Source: Phycisphaerae bacterium
GTDB lineage: Bacteria; Planctomycetota; Phycisphaerae; Sedimentisphaerales; Anaerobacaceae
Assembly: GCA_017993835.1 (NCBI GenBank)
Contig: JAGOLX010000018.1
Span: forward strand, 40,303-104,302
DNA: 64,000 nt
Direction: 5' to 3'
The notes under the pieces: model-generated
What the model saw: the letters and a program-made list of their open reading frames with translations, nothing else
What the model was told of the DNA's origin: nothing
The model's database searches: none
Part shown: positions 1-8,927 of the stretch, in pieces
Layout of the letters: each line of letters starts with the position of its first letter
How positions within the stretch are numbered: the first letter of the stretch is position 1
Made by a program: the position numbers and the translations under genes

Positions 1-1
1 T

Positions 2-238
2 TTCGACACGGAGATTGAGGCCGCCCGCGCGTACGACTACAAAGCGGTCGAGCACTTCGGCGAGTTCGCGAATGTGAACTTCCCCGAAGAATGGCCGCCG
101 GAAAGGCGAGCGGAAGTCCACGCGCAGCGGGACGCTGCGAAGAGAGAAGGTAAGAAGGTGAGAAGGTCAGAAGATCGGAGGGCCACGACTCCCGAGGGCC
201 GCAAGCAACCAAAACGCACCACGCATCCCGCACGATGA
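2..238 (+). CDS. AP2/ERF-domain protein, C-terminal fragment
   Basis: The frame is open from the window edge and stops at 236-238, so only about 78 C-terminal residues are visible. The first residues read DTEIEAARAYDYKAVEHFGE followed by FANVNFP. This matches the end of an AP2 DNA-binding domain (the AARAYD...FG...NF signature), which in bacteria usually sits behind an HNH homing-endonuclease domain. The remaining 50 residues are basic and low in complexity (KREGKKVRRSEDRR) and resemble a disordered tail. Seen: the AP2 signature and the stop. Inferred: an HNH-AP2 homing endonuclease, because the upstream part lies outside the window. A plain AP2 DNA-binding protein is the alternative. Confidence 0.6.
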   Translation, partial: FDTEIEAARAYDYKAVEHFGEFANVNFPEEWPPERRAEVHAQRDAAKREGKKVRRSEDRRATTPEGRKQPKRTTHPAR

Positions 239-274
239 AAAGGAAGGTCGGAGGCAACACGGACCAACAGATAG

Positions 275-306
275 GGCGACAGCGGTAGGGTGGGCTCCGC
301 CCACCA
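275..306. repeat. REP-like palindrome, family A copy 1
   Basis: A palindrome of the type GGTGGGC...GCCCACC preceded by the tail GCGACAGCGGTAGG. The same tail plus hairpin recurs at 3829, 4039, 4687 and 5561, with looser relatives at 46821 and 57720. The RAYT transposase at 4102-4674 is the likely partner. The surrounding space 239-391 holds nothing else I recognise. Confidence 0.65.
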
Positions 307-391
307 ATCTTCTGGTCGCGCATCGAGTTGGCAATCCTCTGCCCCGCCGAAACCCGCGTCACAGAGGGCGCGGTAGATTCGTCCGAATCAT

Positions 392-3300
392 TCACTCGTT
401 CTCGTACCAGGCAATCTTGTCGTCGTAGGAAGAAGCCGAAAGGACGTCCAAGTCGCCATCGCCGTCCAAGTCCGCCGCATAGACGCAAGTCGCCTCATCG
501 ACCGCTGTGGAGATCACCTGGCGGGGTCCGAAGTGGCCCGTCCCATCGTTCGCGTGCCAGGCAATCCTGCTAGAATGAGGATTACTCATACGGGAATAGA
601 CCGAGAGGACGTCCAAGTCGCCATCGCCGTCCAAGTCCGCCGCATACACACAACTTGGCTCGGGGACCGACGTGACGATCACCTGCTGGGATCCAAACTG
701 GCCCTTCCCATCGTTGGGATGCCAGGCGATCTTGTCGTCCCCCCCAGAAGCCGAGAGGATGTCCAGGTCGCCATCGCCGTCTAGGTCCGCCGCAAATGCC
801 AGGACTGCCCCGCGGCCTTTTGAAGCAATCACCCGCTGGTTGCCGAACCGGCCGGAGTGGGACCGGTCGGATGTCTCGTACGGATACCATATGATCCTGC
901 CGTCTTCGTAGGAAGCTGATAGCACATCCAGGTTTCCATCGCCATTGAGGTCCGGCGCATACACGAATCTGGCACCTACAACATCTGTAGCAATCACCTG
1001 CTGGTCGCCAAAATGGCCTGATCCGTTGTTCGCATACCAGGCAATCTTGTTGTCCCCCGCAGAAGCCGACAGGACGTCTGTGTCGCCATCACCGTCTAGG
1101 TCTGCTGCTTGGACGCACCACGCTTTATCGGCCGCCGTGGTGATCACCTGCTGAGGTCCGAAGCAGCCCGTCCCGTCATTCGCATACCAAGCGATCTTGT
1201 CGTCCCAATAGGAGGCGGAGAGGACATCCAGGTCACCATCACCATCCACGTCGGCTGCGTAGACAGACTGCGCGCATTTGGCCGCAGCGGTGATCACCTG
1301 CTGCGGGCCAAAGTGGCCTGTCCCATCGTTTGTATAACATGCAATCCTGAAGTCCACAAACGAAGCGGAGAGGACGTCCAGGTCTGCATCCCCGTCCAAA
1401 TCCGCCGCATACACGCAGTGCGCCCCATCGGCCGTGGTGGTGATCACATGCTGGGAACCGAAGCGACCTGTCCCGTCGTTCATATACCAGGCTATCTTGG
1501 AGTCCTCAGAAGATGCGGAGAGGACGTCGAGATCCCCATCGGCATCTAGATCCGCCGCGTAGACGGACAGTACCCCATAGACCGCCGTGGTGATTACCTG
1601 TTGAGATCCGAATTGGCCCATGCCGTCGTTGGCGTGCCAGGCAATCTTGCCAGGGCCCAACATGGAAGAAGCTGAGAGGACGTCCAAGTCGCCATCGCCG
1701 TCTAAGTCCGCCGCATACTTGCCTCCGCTCGCCCACTCCTTCGCGGCGAAATGACCCCGTCCATCGCTCGCAAACCATCCAACGTCCGAGAGGACGTCCA
1801 AGTCGCCATCGCCGTCCAAGTCTGCCGCATAGACACATTCTGCCGCATCGCCCTCCGTCGTAATCACCTGCTGGGGTCCGAACTGGCCCCTCCCATCGTT
1901 GGCGCACCAGGCAATCTTGTTGTCCTCCGCAGAAGCCAAGAGGACATCCGGGTCGCCATCGCCATCCAGGTCCGCCGCATAGACGCTGTTCGCGCCATCG
2001 GCCTCGGTGGTAATCACCTGCTGGGGTCCGAAACGGCCCCTCCCGTCATTCGAGTACCAAGCAATCCTGTTGTCCCCATATGAAGCCGAGAGGACGTCCA
2101 AGTCGCCATCGCCGTCTAAGTCTGCCGCATAGACGCAGCGCGCCCCGGCGGCCGTGGTGGTGATCACTCGCTGGGGCCCGAACTGGCCCTTCCCATCGTT
2201 GGCGTACCAGGCAATCTTGTTGTCCTCCGCAGAAGCCGAGAGGACATCCAGGTCGCCATCGCCATCCAGGTCGGCCGCATAGACGCTGTTCGCGCCATAG
2301 GCCTCTGTGGTAATCACCTGCTGGGGTCCGAACTCGCCCGTCCCGTCGTTGGCATACCAGGCGATCTTGTCGTCCCCATAAGAAGCCGAGAGAACATCCA
2401 GGTCGCCATCGCCGTCCAGGTCCGCGGCACGGACGCAGCATGCCCCGCAGGCCGCGGTGGTGATTGCGTGCTCGGGTCCGAAGCAGCCTGTCCCGTTGTT
2501 GGCATACCAGCCAATCTCGTCATGCAAAGAGGAAGCCGAGAGGACGTCCAGGTCACCATCACCATCCAGGTCCGCCGCATAGATGCATGTCGGCCCAATA
2601 GCCGCAGTGGTGATCACCTGCGGGGGTCCGAAGCGCCCTGTCCCATTGTTAGGGTACCAGGCTATCTTGGCGTCCGACAAAGAAGCCGCCATGATGTCCA
2701 CGTCGCCGTCGCCGTCCAAGTCTGCTGTGCGGACGCAGCTTGCCCAGCGGGCTTCCGAAGCGATCACCTGCTGGCTACCGAAATGGCCTGATCCATCGTT
2801 CGCGTACCACACAATCCTGTCGTCGTCCTTAGAAGCCAAGAGAACGTCCGGGTCGCCATCGCCATCCAAGTCCGCGGCATACACGGATTGTGCCCAATGA
2901 GCCGCGGTTAGGATCACCTGCTGATTGCCAAAGCGGCCTGATCCATCGTTCGCATACCAGGCAATCTTGTCGTCATCACTCGAGACCGAGAGGACGTCCA
3001 GGTCGCCATCGCCATCGAGATCCGCGGCGTGTACAGATTCCGCCCCTTTAGCCGCAGTGGTGATCATCTGCTGCGGTCCGAACTGGCCCGTCCCGTCATT
3101 CGCATACCAGGCGATCTTGTCGTCCCAACAGGAGGCGGAGAGGACGTCCATGTCGCCATCGTCGTCCAAGTCGGCCGCGTAGACGCAGGTCGCCCCATTG
3201 GCTTCTGTGGTGATCACCTGCTGGGGTCCGAAGTGGCCCGTCCCGTCATTGGCATACCAGGCAATTTTGTCGTCATCGCCGGAGCCCGAGAGGACGTCCG

Positions 3301-3619
3301 GGTCGCCATCACCGTCCAGGTCCGCCGCATAGACAGATTGCGCCCATTTGACTTCTGTGGTAATCACCTGCTGGGGTCCGAAGTGGCCCGTCCCGTCATT
3401 GGCATACCAGGCGATCTTGCTGTCCGAAACAGAAGCTGACAGGGCGTCCAGGTCGCCGTCACCATCGAGGTCCACCGCATAGACGGATGCCGGCCCATTG
3501 GTTTCAGTCTCTTCGATGACCCGTTGCTCTGGCCGGAAATAGCCAAGCACCGGCGGGCACAACATGGACGCCACCAGCAGCAGAACGAGTCCTCTTTGCG
3601 TGTTGCACGATCGGTTCAT
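392..3619 (-). CDS. Secreted VCBS/FG-GAP repeat protein with 21 repeats
   Basis: A 1075-residue protein made almost entirely of one repeat of about 50 residues, whose consensus begins VYAADLDGDGDLDVLSAS and continues KIAWYANDGTG. I count 20 repeats plus a final half repeat. Repeat 12 is shortened, and repeats 18 and 20 carry small insertions. Each unit has a calcium-loop motif DxDGDGDxD, as in FG-GAP/VCBS propeller repeats. The start at 3619 (MNRSCNTQRG) places a signal peptide (LVLLLVASMLCPPVLG) at the N-terminus, whereas the longer frame to 3844 runs through repeat DNA. FG-GAP proteins are usually extracellular and act in adhesion or as propeller scaffolds. No catalytic domain is visible, so the role is unknown. 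It stands alone and no operon is evident. Confidence 0.85.
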   Translation of the reverse strand: MNRSCNTQRGLVLLLVASMLCPPVLGYFRPEQRVIEETETNGPASVYAVDLDGDGDLDALSASVSDSKIAWYANDGTGHFGPQQVITTEVKWAQSVYAADLDGDGDPDVLSGSGDDDKIAWYANDGTGHFGPQQVITTEANGATCVYAADLDDDGDMDVLSASCWDDKIAWYANDGTGQFGPQQMITTAAKGAESVHAADLDGDGDLDVLSVSSDDDKIAWYANDGSGRFGNQQVILTAAHWAQSVYAADLDGDGDPDVLLASKDDDRIVWYANDGSGHFGSQQVIASEARWASCVRTADLDGDGDVDIMAASLSDAKIAWYPNNGTGRFGPPQVITTAAIGPTCIYAADLDGDGDLDVLSASSLHDEIGWYANNGTGCFGPEHAITTAACGACCVRAADLDGDGDLDVLSASYGDDKIAWYANDGTGEFGPQQVITTEAYGANSVYAADLDGDGDLDVLSASAEDNKIAWYANDGKGQFGPQRVITTTAAGARCVYAADLDGDGDLDVLSASYGDNRIAWYSNDGRGRFGPQQVITTEADGANSVYAADLDGDGDPDVLLASAEDNKIAWCANDGRGQFGPQQVITTEGDAAECVYAADLDGDGDLDVLSDVGWFASDGRGHFAAKEWASGGKYAADLDGDGDLDVLSASSMLGPGKIAWHANDGMGQFGSQQVITTAVYGVLSVYAADLDADGDLDVLSASSEDSKIAWYMNDGTGRFGSQHVITTTADGAHCVYAADLDGDADLDVLSASFVDFRIACYTNDGTGHFGPQQVITAAAKCAQSVYAADVDGDGDLDVLSASYWDDKIAWYANDGTGCFGPQQVITTAADKAWCVQAADLDGDGDTDVLSASAGDNKIAWYANNGSGHFGDQQVIATDVVGARFVYAPDLNGDGNLDVLSASYEDGRIIWYPYETSDRSHSGRFGNQRVIASKGRGAVLAFAADLDGDGDLDILSASGGDDKIAWHPNDGKGQFGSQQVIVTSVPEPSCVYAADLDGDGDLDVLSVYSRMSNPHSSRIAWHANDGTGHFGPRQVISTAVDEATCVYAADLDGDGDLDVLSASSYDDKIAWYENE

Positions 3620-3828
3620 CGAAGCACCCTGCCTTTCAAAGGTCCTGATGCCAACCGCCCACCATAGCTTCCCTGGGACCGCCGACAAAAGGTGCGTCCG
3701 GCCTGGCCGGCCCCTGCACTGAGCCTCCGTATGAATCTCTATGATACCGCTGCGACGTGGCATGACGCAAGACTTTGTTTCCCACCCAATGCACATCAAT
3801 CGGGGCAATATGCGGATGTACAAGAAGC

Positions 3829-3859
3829 GGTGGGCACAGCCCACCCTACCGCTGTCGCC
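3829..3859. repeat. REP-like palindrome, family A copy 2
   Basis: The same palindrome with tail as at 275, in the opposite orientation (GGTGGGC...GCCCACC then CTACCGCTGTCGCC). It lies in the 480-base gap between the VCBS gene and the transposase gene. Apart from copies 2 and 3 of this repeat, nothing else was recognised in 3620-4101. Confidence 0.7.
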
Positions 3860-4038
3860 TCATCCGAGTGCCGCCGTGAGCCAATGTCAGTTGCTGCCGT
3901 CTTGCCCGCGGCCCATCGCCACACTGCCCCGAACGCACAGGCATGACGACCGCTGGGCCCCGGGGTATTGTCGATCGCCATCGGAAATGAACCATTTGTA
4001 GCGGACCTGTCTCCTCGCATATAATGGAGATACGATTG

Positions 4039-4070
4039 GGCGATAGCGGTAGGGTGTGCTCGGCACACCA
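4039..4070. repeat. REP-like palindrome, family A copy 3 (upstream of RAYT)
   Basis: GGCGATAGCGGTAGGGTG tail-plus-stem with a GGTGTGC/GCACACC hairpin, ending 31 bases before the RAYT start. Together with the inverted copy at 4687 it brackets the transposase gene. That is the usual layout of a RAYT with its cognate REPs. Confidence 0.75.
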
Positions 4071-4101
4071 TCAGTCAAATGGACACGACAGGGCCAGTGT
4101 T

Positions 4102-4674
4102 ATGCCGAACTATCGACGGACCTTCCTGGCGGGCGGCACTTTCTTCTTCACGCTGGTGACGCAGCGACGACGGCGCCTGTTCTCGAATGACAGCGCGTGC
4201 CGTCTTCTGGGCGAGGCAGTCCGTGCGGTGCAGGCACAACAGCCGTTCGAGATCGTCGCCGTGGTTCTCCTGCCCGATCACCTGCATTGCATCTGGACCT
4301 TGCCCGATGACGACCACGATTACCCGTCGCGATGGGCGGCCATCAAGAGATGGTTTGTCGAATCGTGGACCGCCGTGGGAGGCCACGAGGCAAGGATTTC
4401 CGATGCCCGGCGGGATCGCCACGAGCGAGGCATCTGGCAGAAACGCTTCTGGGAGCATCGCATCCGCAATCAGACGGACCTGACGCGTCACGTCAACTAC
4501 GTCCACTACAATCCCGTCAAGCATGGCTTGGTTCGATGTCCCCATGCGTGGCCGCACTCGAGCTTTCACCGCTGGGTCGAGCAGGGATACTGCAAGCCGG
4601 ACTGGCTGTGCGATTGCGTGAACCCGCCGGCCGTGCCGCCGGGACTGATGGACTTGCCTGGTGCTGGAGAATAG
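4102..4674 (+). CDS. REP-associated tyrosine transposase (RAYT, Y1/HUH family)
   Basis: A 190-residue single-domain Y1 transposase related to IS200/IS605 TnpA. The HUH metal motif is DHLHCIW (His60, His62). The C-terminal helix carries the RAYT signature FWEHRIRNQTDLTRHV followed by NYVHYNPVKHGLV, with Tyr133 (or Tyr136) as candidate nucleophile. The start at 4102 (MPNYRRTF) is preferred because the longer frame from 4024 reads through the upstream palindrome. RAYTs cut and move short REP palindromes and are usually single-copy, domesticated genes. The flanking inverted REPs at 4039-4070 and 4687-4717 and scattered copies in the window support that role. All expected motifs are intact, so the gene looks functional. 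Confidence 0.9.
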   Translation: MPNYRRTFLAGGTFFFTLVTQRRRRLFSNDSACRLLGEAVRAVQAQQPFEIVAVVLLPDHLHCIWTLPDDDHDYPSRWAAIKRWFVESWTAVGGHEARISDARRDRHERGIWQKRFWEHRIRNQTDLTRHVNYVHYNPVKHGLVRCPHAWPHSSFHRWVEQGYCKPDWLCDCVNPPAVPPGLMDLPGAGE

Positions 4675-4686
4675 GAGAAACAAAAC

Positions 4687-4717
4687 GGTGGGCGGAACCC
4701 ACCCTACCGCTGTCGCC
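4687..4717. repeat. REP-like palindrome, family A copy 4 (downstream of RAYT)
   Basis: GGTGGGCGGAACCCACC hairpin followed by CTACCGCTGTCGCC. This is an inverted copy of the element upstream of the transposase gene. Confidence 0.75.
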
Positions 4718-4782
4718 TTGCCCATGTCTCGTCCAAGTACGACAGCACGCAGGTACCATCGCTCCCTAACACTATCCGCGTG

Positions 4783-4803
4783 CATCCGCGTTCATCTGCG
4801 GTT
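4783..4803. repeat. Short dispersed repeat (CCGCG-TTCAT-CTGCGG type), copy 1
   Basis: CATCCGCGTTCATCTGCGG followed by TT; the same words recur at 5632-5652. A short hairpin (CCGCG/CTGCGG) of unknown role, found only between genes here. Confidence 0.5.
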
Positions 4804-4811
4804 GCAGGAGT

Positions 4812-5312
4812 CTACTCGGCTGCGTCCGATGGTTCTTGCCGCCGGAGCTGTCTGACCTTTTGCAGTTGCCGGATAGCCTCTCTGTCGTGGGGGCGGTTCA
4901 TCGCCTTCTTGGCGGCGATCAACGCATCAATAGAGAGGACGCGGAATTCCACTCCTTCGGCCTCGAATCGCTCGCTGGATTGCCTGACCTGCTCATAGGC
5001 GCCAAGTCCGTCGACGTAGCTGAGGCAATCCAGCCAGCCGAGATCCGTGTCGAGATAGAGGTTCTTGAATTCTCCGGCGTTTTCACCCGTCAGCTCCAGA
5101 GGTCTGCGGCCGGGCGTCATACGATGGGCCGGATGCAGGTCGCTCAGGGCCTGCTGCAGGGCCAGAAGGTTGGCGGGCGAGAAATCACAGCAGATGTCGA
5201 TATCCTGCGTGACGTAGGTGCAGCCGTGGACGATGCCCGCGTAACCGCCGACGATCACGAAATCCACGCCGGCACGCGCGAGTCGATGCAACAGGTTCCG
5301 CAAATCGCTCAC
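4812..5312 (-). CDS. Nucleotidyltransferase-fold protein
   Basis: 166 residues. The N-terminal half carries the nucleotidyltransferase signature: VGGYAGIVHG (Gly22-Gly23) followed by TQDIDI (Asp37 and Asp39 as metal ligands). This resembles the small NTase proteins annotated as DUF6036, AbiEii-like or MNT-like. It overlaps the upstream small gene by four bases (ATGA), so the two are translationally coupled. Such NTases often act as stand-alone nucleotidyl-modifying proteins or as antitoxins. The partner here does not resemble a HEPN toxin, so the function is left open. A second NTase pair with the same four-base overlap occurs at 47514-48361. Confidence 0.7.
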   Translation of the reverse strand: MSDLRNLLHRLARAGVDFVIVGGYAGIVHGCTYVTQDIDICCDFSPANLLALQQALSDLHPAHRMTPGRRPLELTGENAGEFKNLYLDTDLGWLDCLSYVDGLGAYEQVRQSSERFEAEGVEFRVLSIDALIAAKKAMNRPHDREAIRQLQKVRQLRRQEPSDAAE

Positions 5313-5503
5313 AGACGTCTCGCCTTCTGAAGCATTTCGACGGTGGTCAGGGCGATGTCGTGGCGTCGCAGACGCTGGGCCACGGACAACGCGAGATTGT
5401 CCCGGAGCATGGCCAGGTCGATATCACAATCGACGGCCTCATGGACCGGGTCTGTGGGAGGGCATCGCATCGGTCCTGCCTGTTGTCCGGGTCTTGTCTT
5501 CAT
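5309..5503 (-). CDS. Small protein coupled to the nucleotidyltransferase
   Basis: A 64-residue protein beginning MKTRPGQQAG. The start at 5503 is chosen because the longer frame to 5548 has no supporting feature. The C-terminal 40 residues are predicted helical (MLRDNLALSVAQRLRRHDIA) with many Arg and Leu. Its stop overlaps the start of the nucleotidyltransferase (ATGA), so it is the first gene of a two-gene operon. I do not recognise a family. Position and size suggest an accessory or regulatory partner of the NTase, which is inference only. Confidence 0.55.
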   Translation of the reverse strand: MKTRPGQQAGPMRCPPTDPVHEAVDCDIDLAMLRDNLALSVAQRLRRHDIALTTVEMLQKARRL

Positions 5504-5560
5504 AACCTGATTGTACCCGGGAGGTCGAACCACAACAAGCCGCGTCATGAATCAAGACCG

Positions 5561-5589
5561 CGGGCGAAGCCCGCCCTGCCGCTGTCGCA
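5561..5589. repeat. REP-like palindrome, family A copy 5
   Basis: CGGGCGAAGCCCGCC hairpin followed by the CTGCCGCTGTCGC tail, a slightly diverged family A copy. It lies in the 241-base gap 5504-5744, which also holds the repeats at 5632 and 5669. Confidence 0.6.
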
Positions 5590-5631
5590 CTGCCTGTGCC
5601 CGTTCAGACATCTCTCGGTGGTCATCGATCA

Positions 5632-5652
5632 CATCCGCGTTCATCTGCGGTT
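5632..5652. repeat. Short dispersed repeat (CCGCG-TTCAT-CTGCGG type), copy 2
   Basis: CATCCGCGTTCATCTGCGG, identical in its core to 4783-4803. Confidence 0.5.
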
Positions 5653-5668
5653 TGTGTTCGTCGCTCGG

Positions 5669-5695
5669 ATGGATTCCTGCTTCCGCAGGAATGAC
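5669..5695. repeat. REP-like palindrome, family D (ATTCCTGC...GCAGGAAT)
   Basis: GGATTCCTGCTTCCGCAGGA followed by ATGAC, a near-perfect hairpin. Related copies in both orientations lie at 41356-41443. Confidence 0.6.
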
Positions 5696-5744
5696 AATAC
5701 CCAATACCTCTGTGTCCTCTGGGCCTCTGTGGTGAGATGCGTTC

Positions 5745-6236
5745 TCAGATGTTCTTCTGCATCCAGACGGCGTCGAAGGGGGTGCCTCGTTTAATGACGA
5801 CGTTGCGGAAGCGGCCGACTTCCTCGAAGCCGTGCTTGCGATGGAAGGCGAGACTCATCTCGTTCAGCGAGGAGATCGACGCCAGGATCGTGCGGATGCC
5901 TTGCGCCCTGGCTCGGGTTTCGAGGTCCGCGAGCATCTTCGAACCGAGGCCCAGGCCGGTCGAGTCGGGGGCGACGAAGTACGTGATCTCACCGACGTGG
6001 GAGCTGGTGGGCCAGGGGATGTGCGGGCGGAGCAGCGCGAAGCCCAGCAGCCGGCCGGAGGGGTCCCTGGCGGCCACGGTCGGCAAGCCGCGAGTCGCTT
6101 CGAGCAGGCGGTCGAAGAACGCCTCCGGCAGCGGAGTCTCGGGGAACGCAGCGAAGCTGTGCAGTACGTAGTGGTTGAACAGATCGACAACCGCCCGACC
6201 GTCGGCAGGCGTGATGGGAGTCAACTGGATGTCCAT
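5745..6236 (-). CDS. GNAT-family N-acetyltransferase
   Basis: 163 residues. The start at 6236 (MDIQLTPITPADGRAV) is chosen because upstream codons read through dispersed repeat DNA. It has the GNAT fold signature: motif A VGEITYFVAPDSTGLGLGSK (the acetyl-CoA pyrophosphate loop) and motif B with SLNEMSLAFHRKHGF (the conserved helix and N-x-x-S-x-x-F-x-x-x-GF pattern). The order resembles phosphinothricin/amino-acid N-acetyltransferases such as YncA. The substrate cannot be read from sequence. It is a single cytoplasmic enzyme with no evident operon partner. Confidence 0.8.
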   Translation of the reverse strand: MDIQLTPITPADGRAVVDLFNHYVLHSFAAFPETPLPEAFFDRLLEATRGLPTVAARDPSGRLLGFALLRPHIPWPTSSHVGEITYFVAPDSTGLGLGSKMLADLETRARAQGIRTILASISSLNEMSLAFHRKHGFEEVGRFRNVVIKRGTPFDAVWMQKNI

Positions 6237-6280
6237 CGTCTGACGAGTCTCCTTCCCTGTGCGACCTTCGATATCGCGAC

Positions 6281-6350
6281 GGAAATCCGAAATTCGAATA
6301 TCGAAACTCGAAACAAATCCCAAGGATCAGAATCGGAATGACCAAAACAT
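6281..6350. repeat. Dispersed AT-rich repeat, family E copy 1
   Basis: A run of near-repeated words (CCGAAATTCGAA, TCGAAACTCGAAACAAATCC, GGAATGACCAAAAC) that reappears at 38889-39055. The following stretch to 6530 contains further short direct and inverted words (for example CACGGATCACGGATCACGAG) but no gene. Confidence 0.6.
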
Positions 6351-6532
6351 TGTCGCAGTGCCGGCGAGGCCATTTGGAGCTTCGGTCACTCGTGCTCGTT
6401 TCGTCGTGGCGAAGCCGTCCCGGCCTTGCGTCGCGAGGGTGTCCCGGCCTCGCCTCCGAAGAGCAAGGGCAAGATGCCCTCGCCACGAGTCACGGATCAC
6501 GGATCACGAGCGACGAGGGCCGAGCGACGGCC

Positions 6533-7021
6533 TCAGTCATCGCCCGCGCCCTGGCGGGGCATGGCGATCGTGCCGGTGCGGGCGACGTTCTTGATCCCGT
6601 AGGGCCGGCAGACGTCGATGAAGGCATCGATCTTCGTCTCGGGACCGCTGACCTCGATCATGAGGGACCGGGAGCTGATATCGACGACGTGGCCGCGGAA
6701 CATCTCGATGAGCGAGAAGACCTCGGGCCTCTTCTCCGGCGGGACCGCGACCGTGACGAGCATCAAGTCGCGGGCGACCACCGGCTTGTCGACGAAGTCC
6801 TGGACCTTGACGACCGGGACGATTCGGGCGAGCTGCTTGCGGACCTGCTCGACGATGCGATCGTCGCCGACGACGACGATGGTCATCCGGCTGAGCTTCG
6901 GGTCCTCGGTCCGACCGACGACCAGCGAGTCGATGTTGAAGCCGCGGGCGGCGAACATCCCCGCGACGTGGGCGAGAACGCCCGGCTTGTTTTCGACCAG
7001 TGCACTGATGATATGCTTCAT
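6533..7021 (-). CDS. ilvN: Acetolactate synthase small (regulatory) subunit
   Basis: 162 residues, the usual length for IlvN/IlvH. The N-terminal ACT domain begins MKHIISALVENKPGVLAHVA with the valine-binding pattern GxFAARGFNIDSLVVGRTED. The C-terminal ACT-like domain follows (VALIEMFRGHVVDISSRSL type). The small subunit activates the large subunit and confers valine feedback inhibition. It lies 33 bases downstream of the nearer large-subunit gene in the same orientation, so the three genes probably form one operon. No leader peptide or T-box was seen upstream of the operon. Confidence 0.93.
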   Translation of the reverse strand: MKHIISALVENKPGVLAHVAGMFAARGFNIDSLVVGRTEDPKLSRMTIVVVGDDRIVEQVRKQLARIVPVVKVQDFVDKPVVARDLMLVTVAVPPEKRPEVFSLIEMFRGHVVDISSRSLMIEVSGPETKIDAFIDVCRPYGIKNVARTGTIAMPRQGAGDD

Positions 7022-7054
7022 GGGAGACCCCGCTTTCTATTCCTTCCGGTCCAG

Positions 7055-8785
<1,731 letters not shown>

Positions 8786-8880
8786 TGGTTATCCTTTCTT
8801 GAACAATCGAGGGTCACGGATCTTATCCCGCCGACTGCCTGTCTGTCAATCATTGCGGCTTGGGCCGTGGCCGACGGAAT

Positions 8881-8914
8881 GGGACCTATGGGACTGATGG
8901 GACACATAGGACCC
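8881..8914. repeat. Imperfect inverted repeat between the two ilvB copies
   Basis: GGGACCTATGGGACTGATGG followed by GACACATAGGACCC; the ends can pair. It sits in the 142-base spacer between the paralogous large-subunit genes, where a terminator or attenuator would be possible. There is no T-run after it. Confidence 0.4.
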
Positions 8915-8927
8915 GGCCTGCCCCGCT

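Noticed and set aside
392..3619. CRISPR-like tandem array
   Set aside because: The regular 150-base units are translated without stops into VCBS/FG-GAP repeats. There are no constant repeats with unique spacers.
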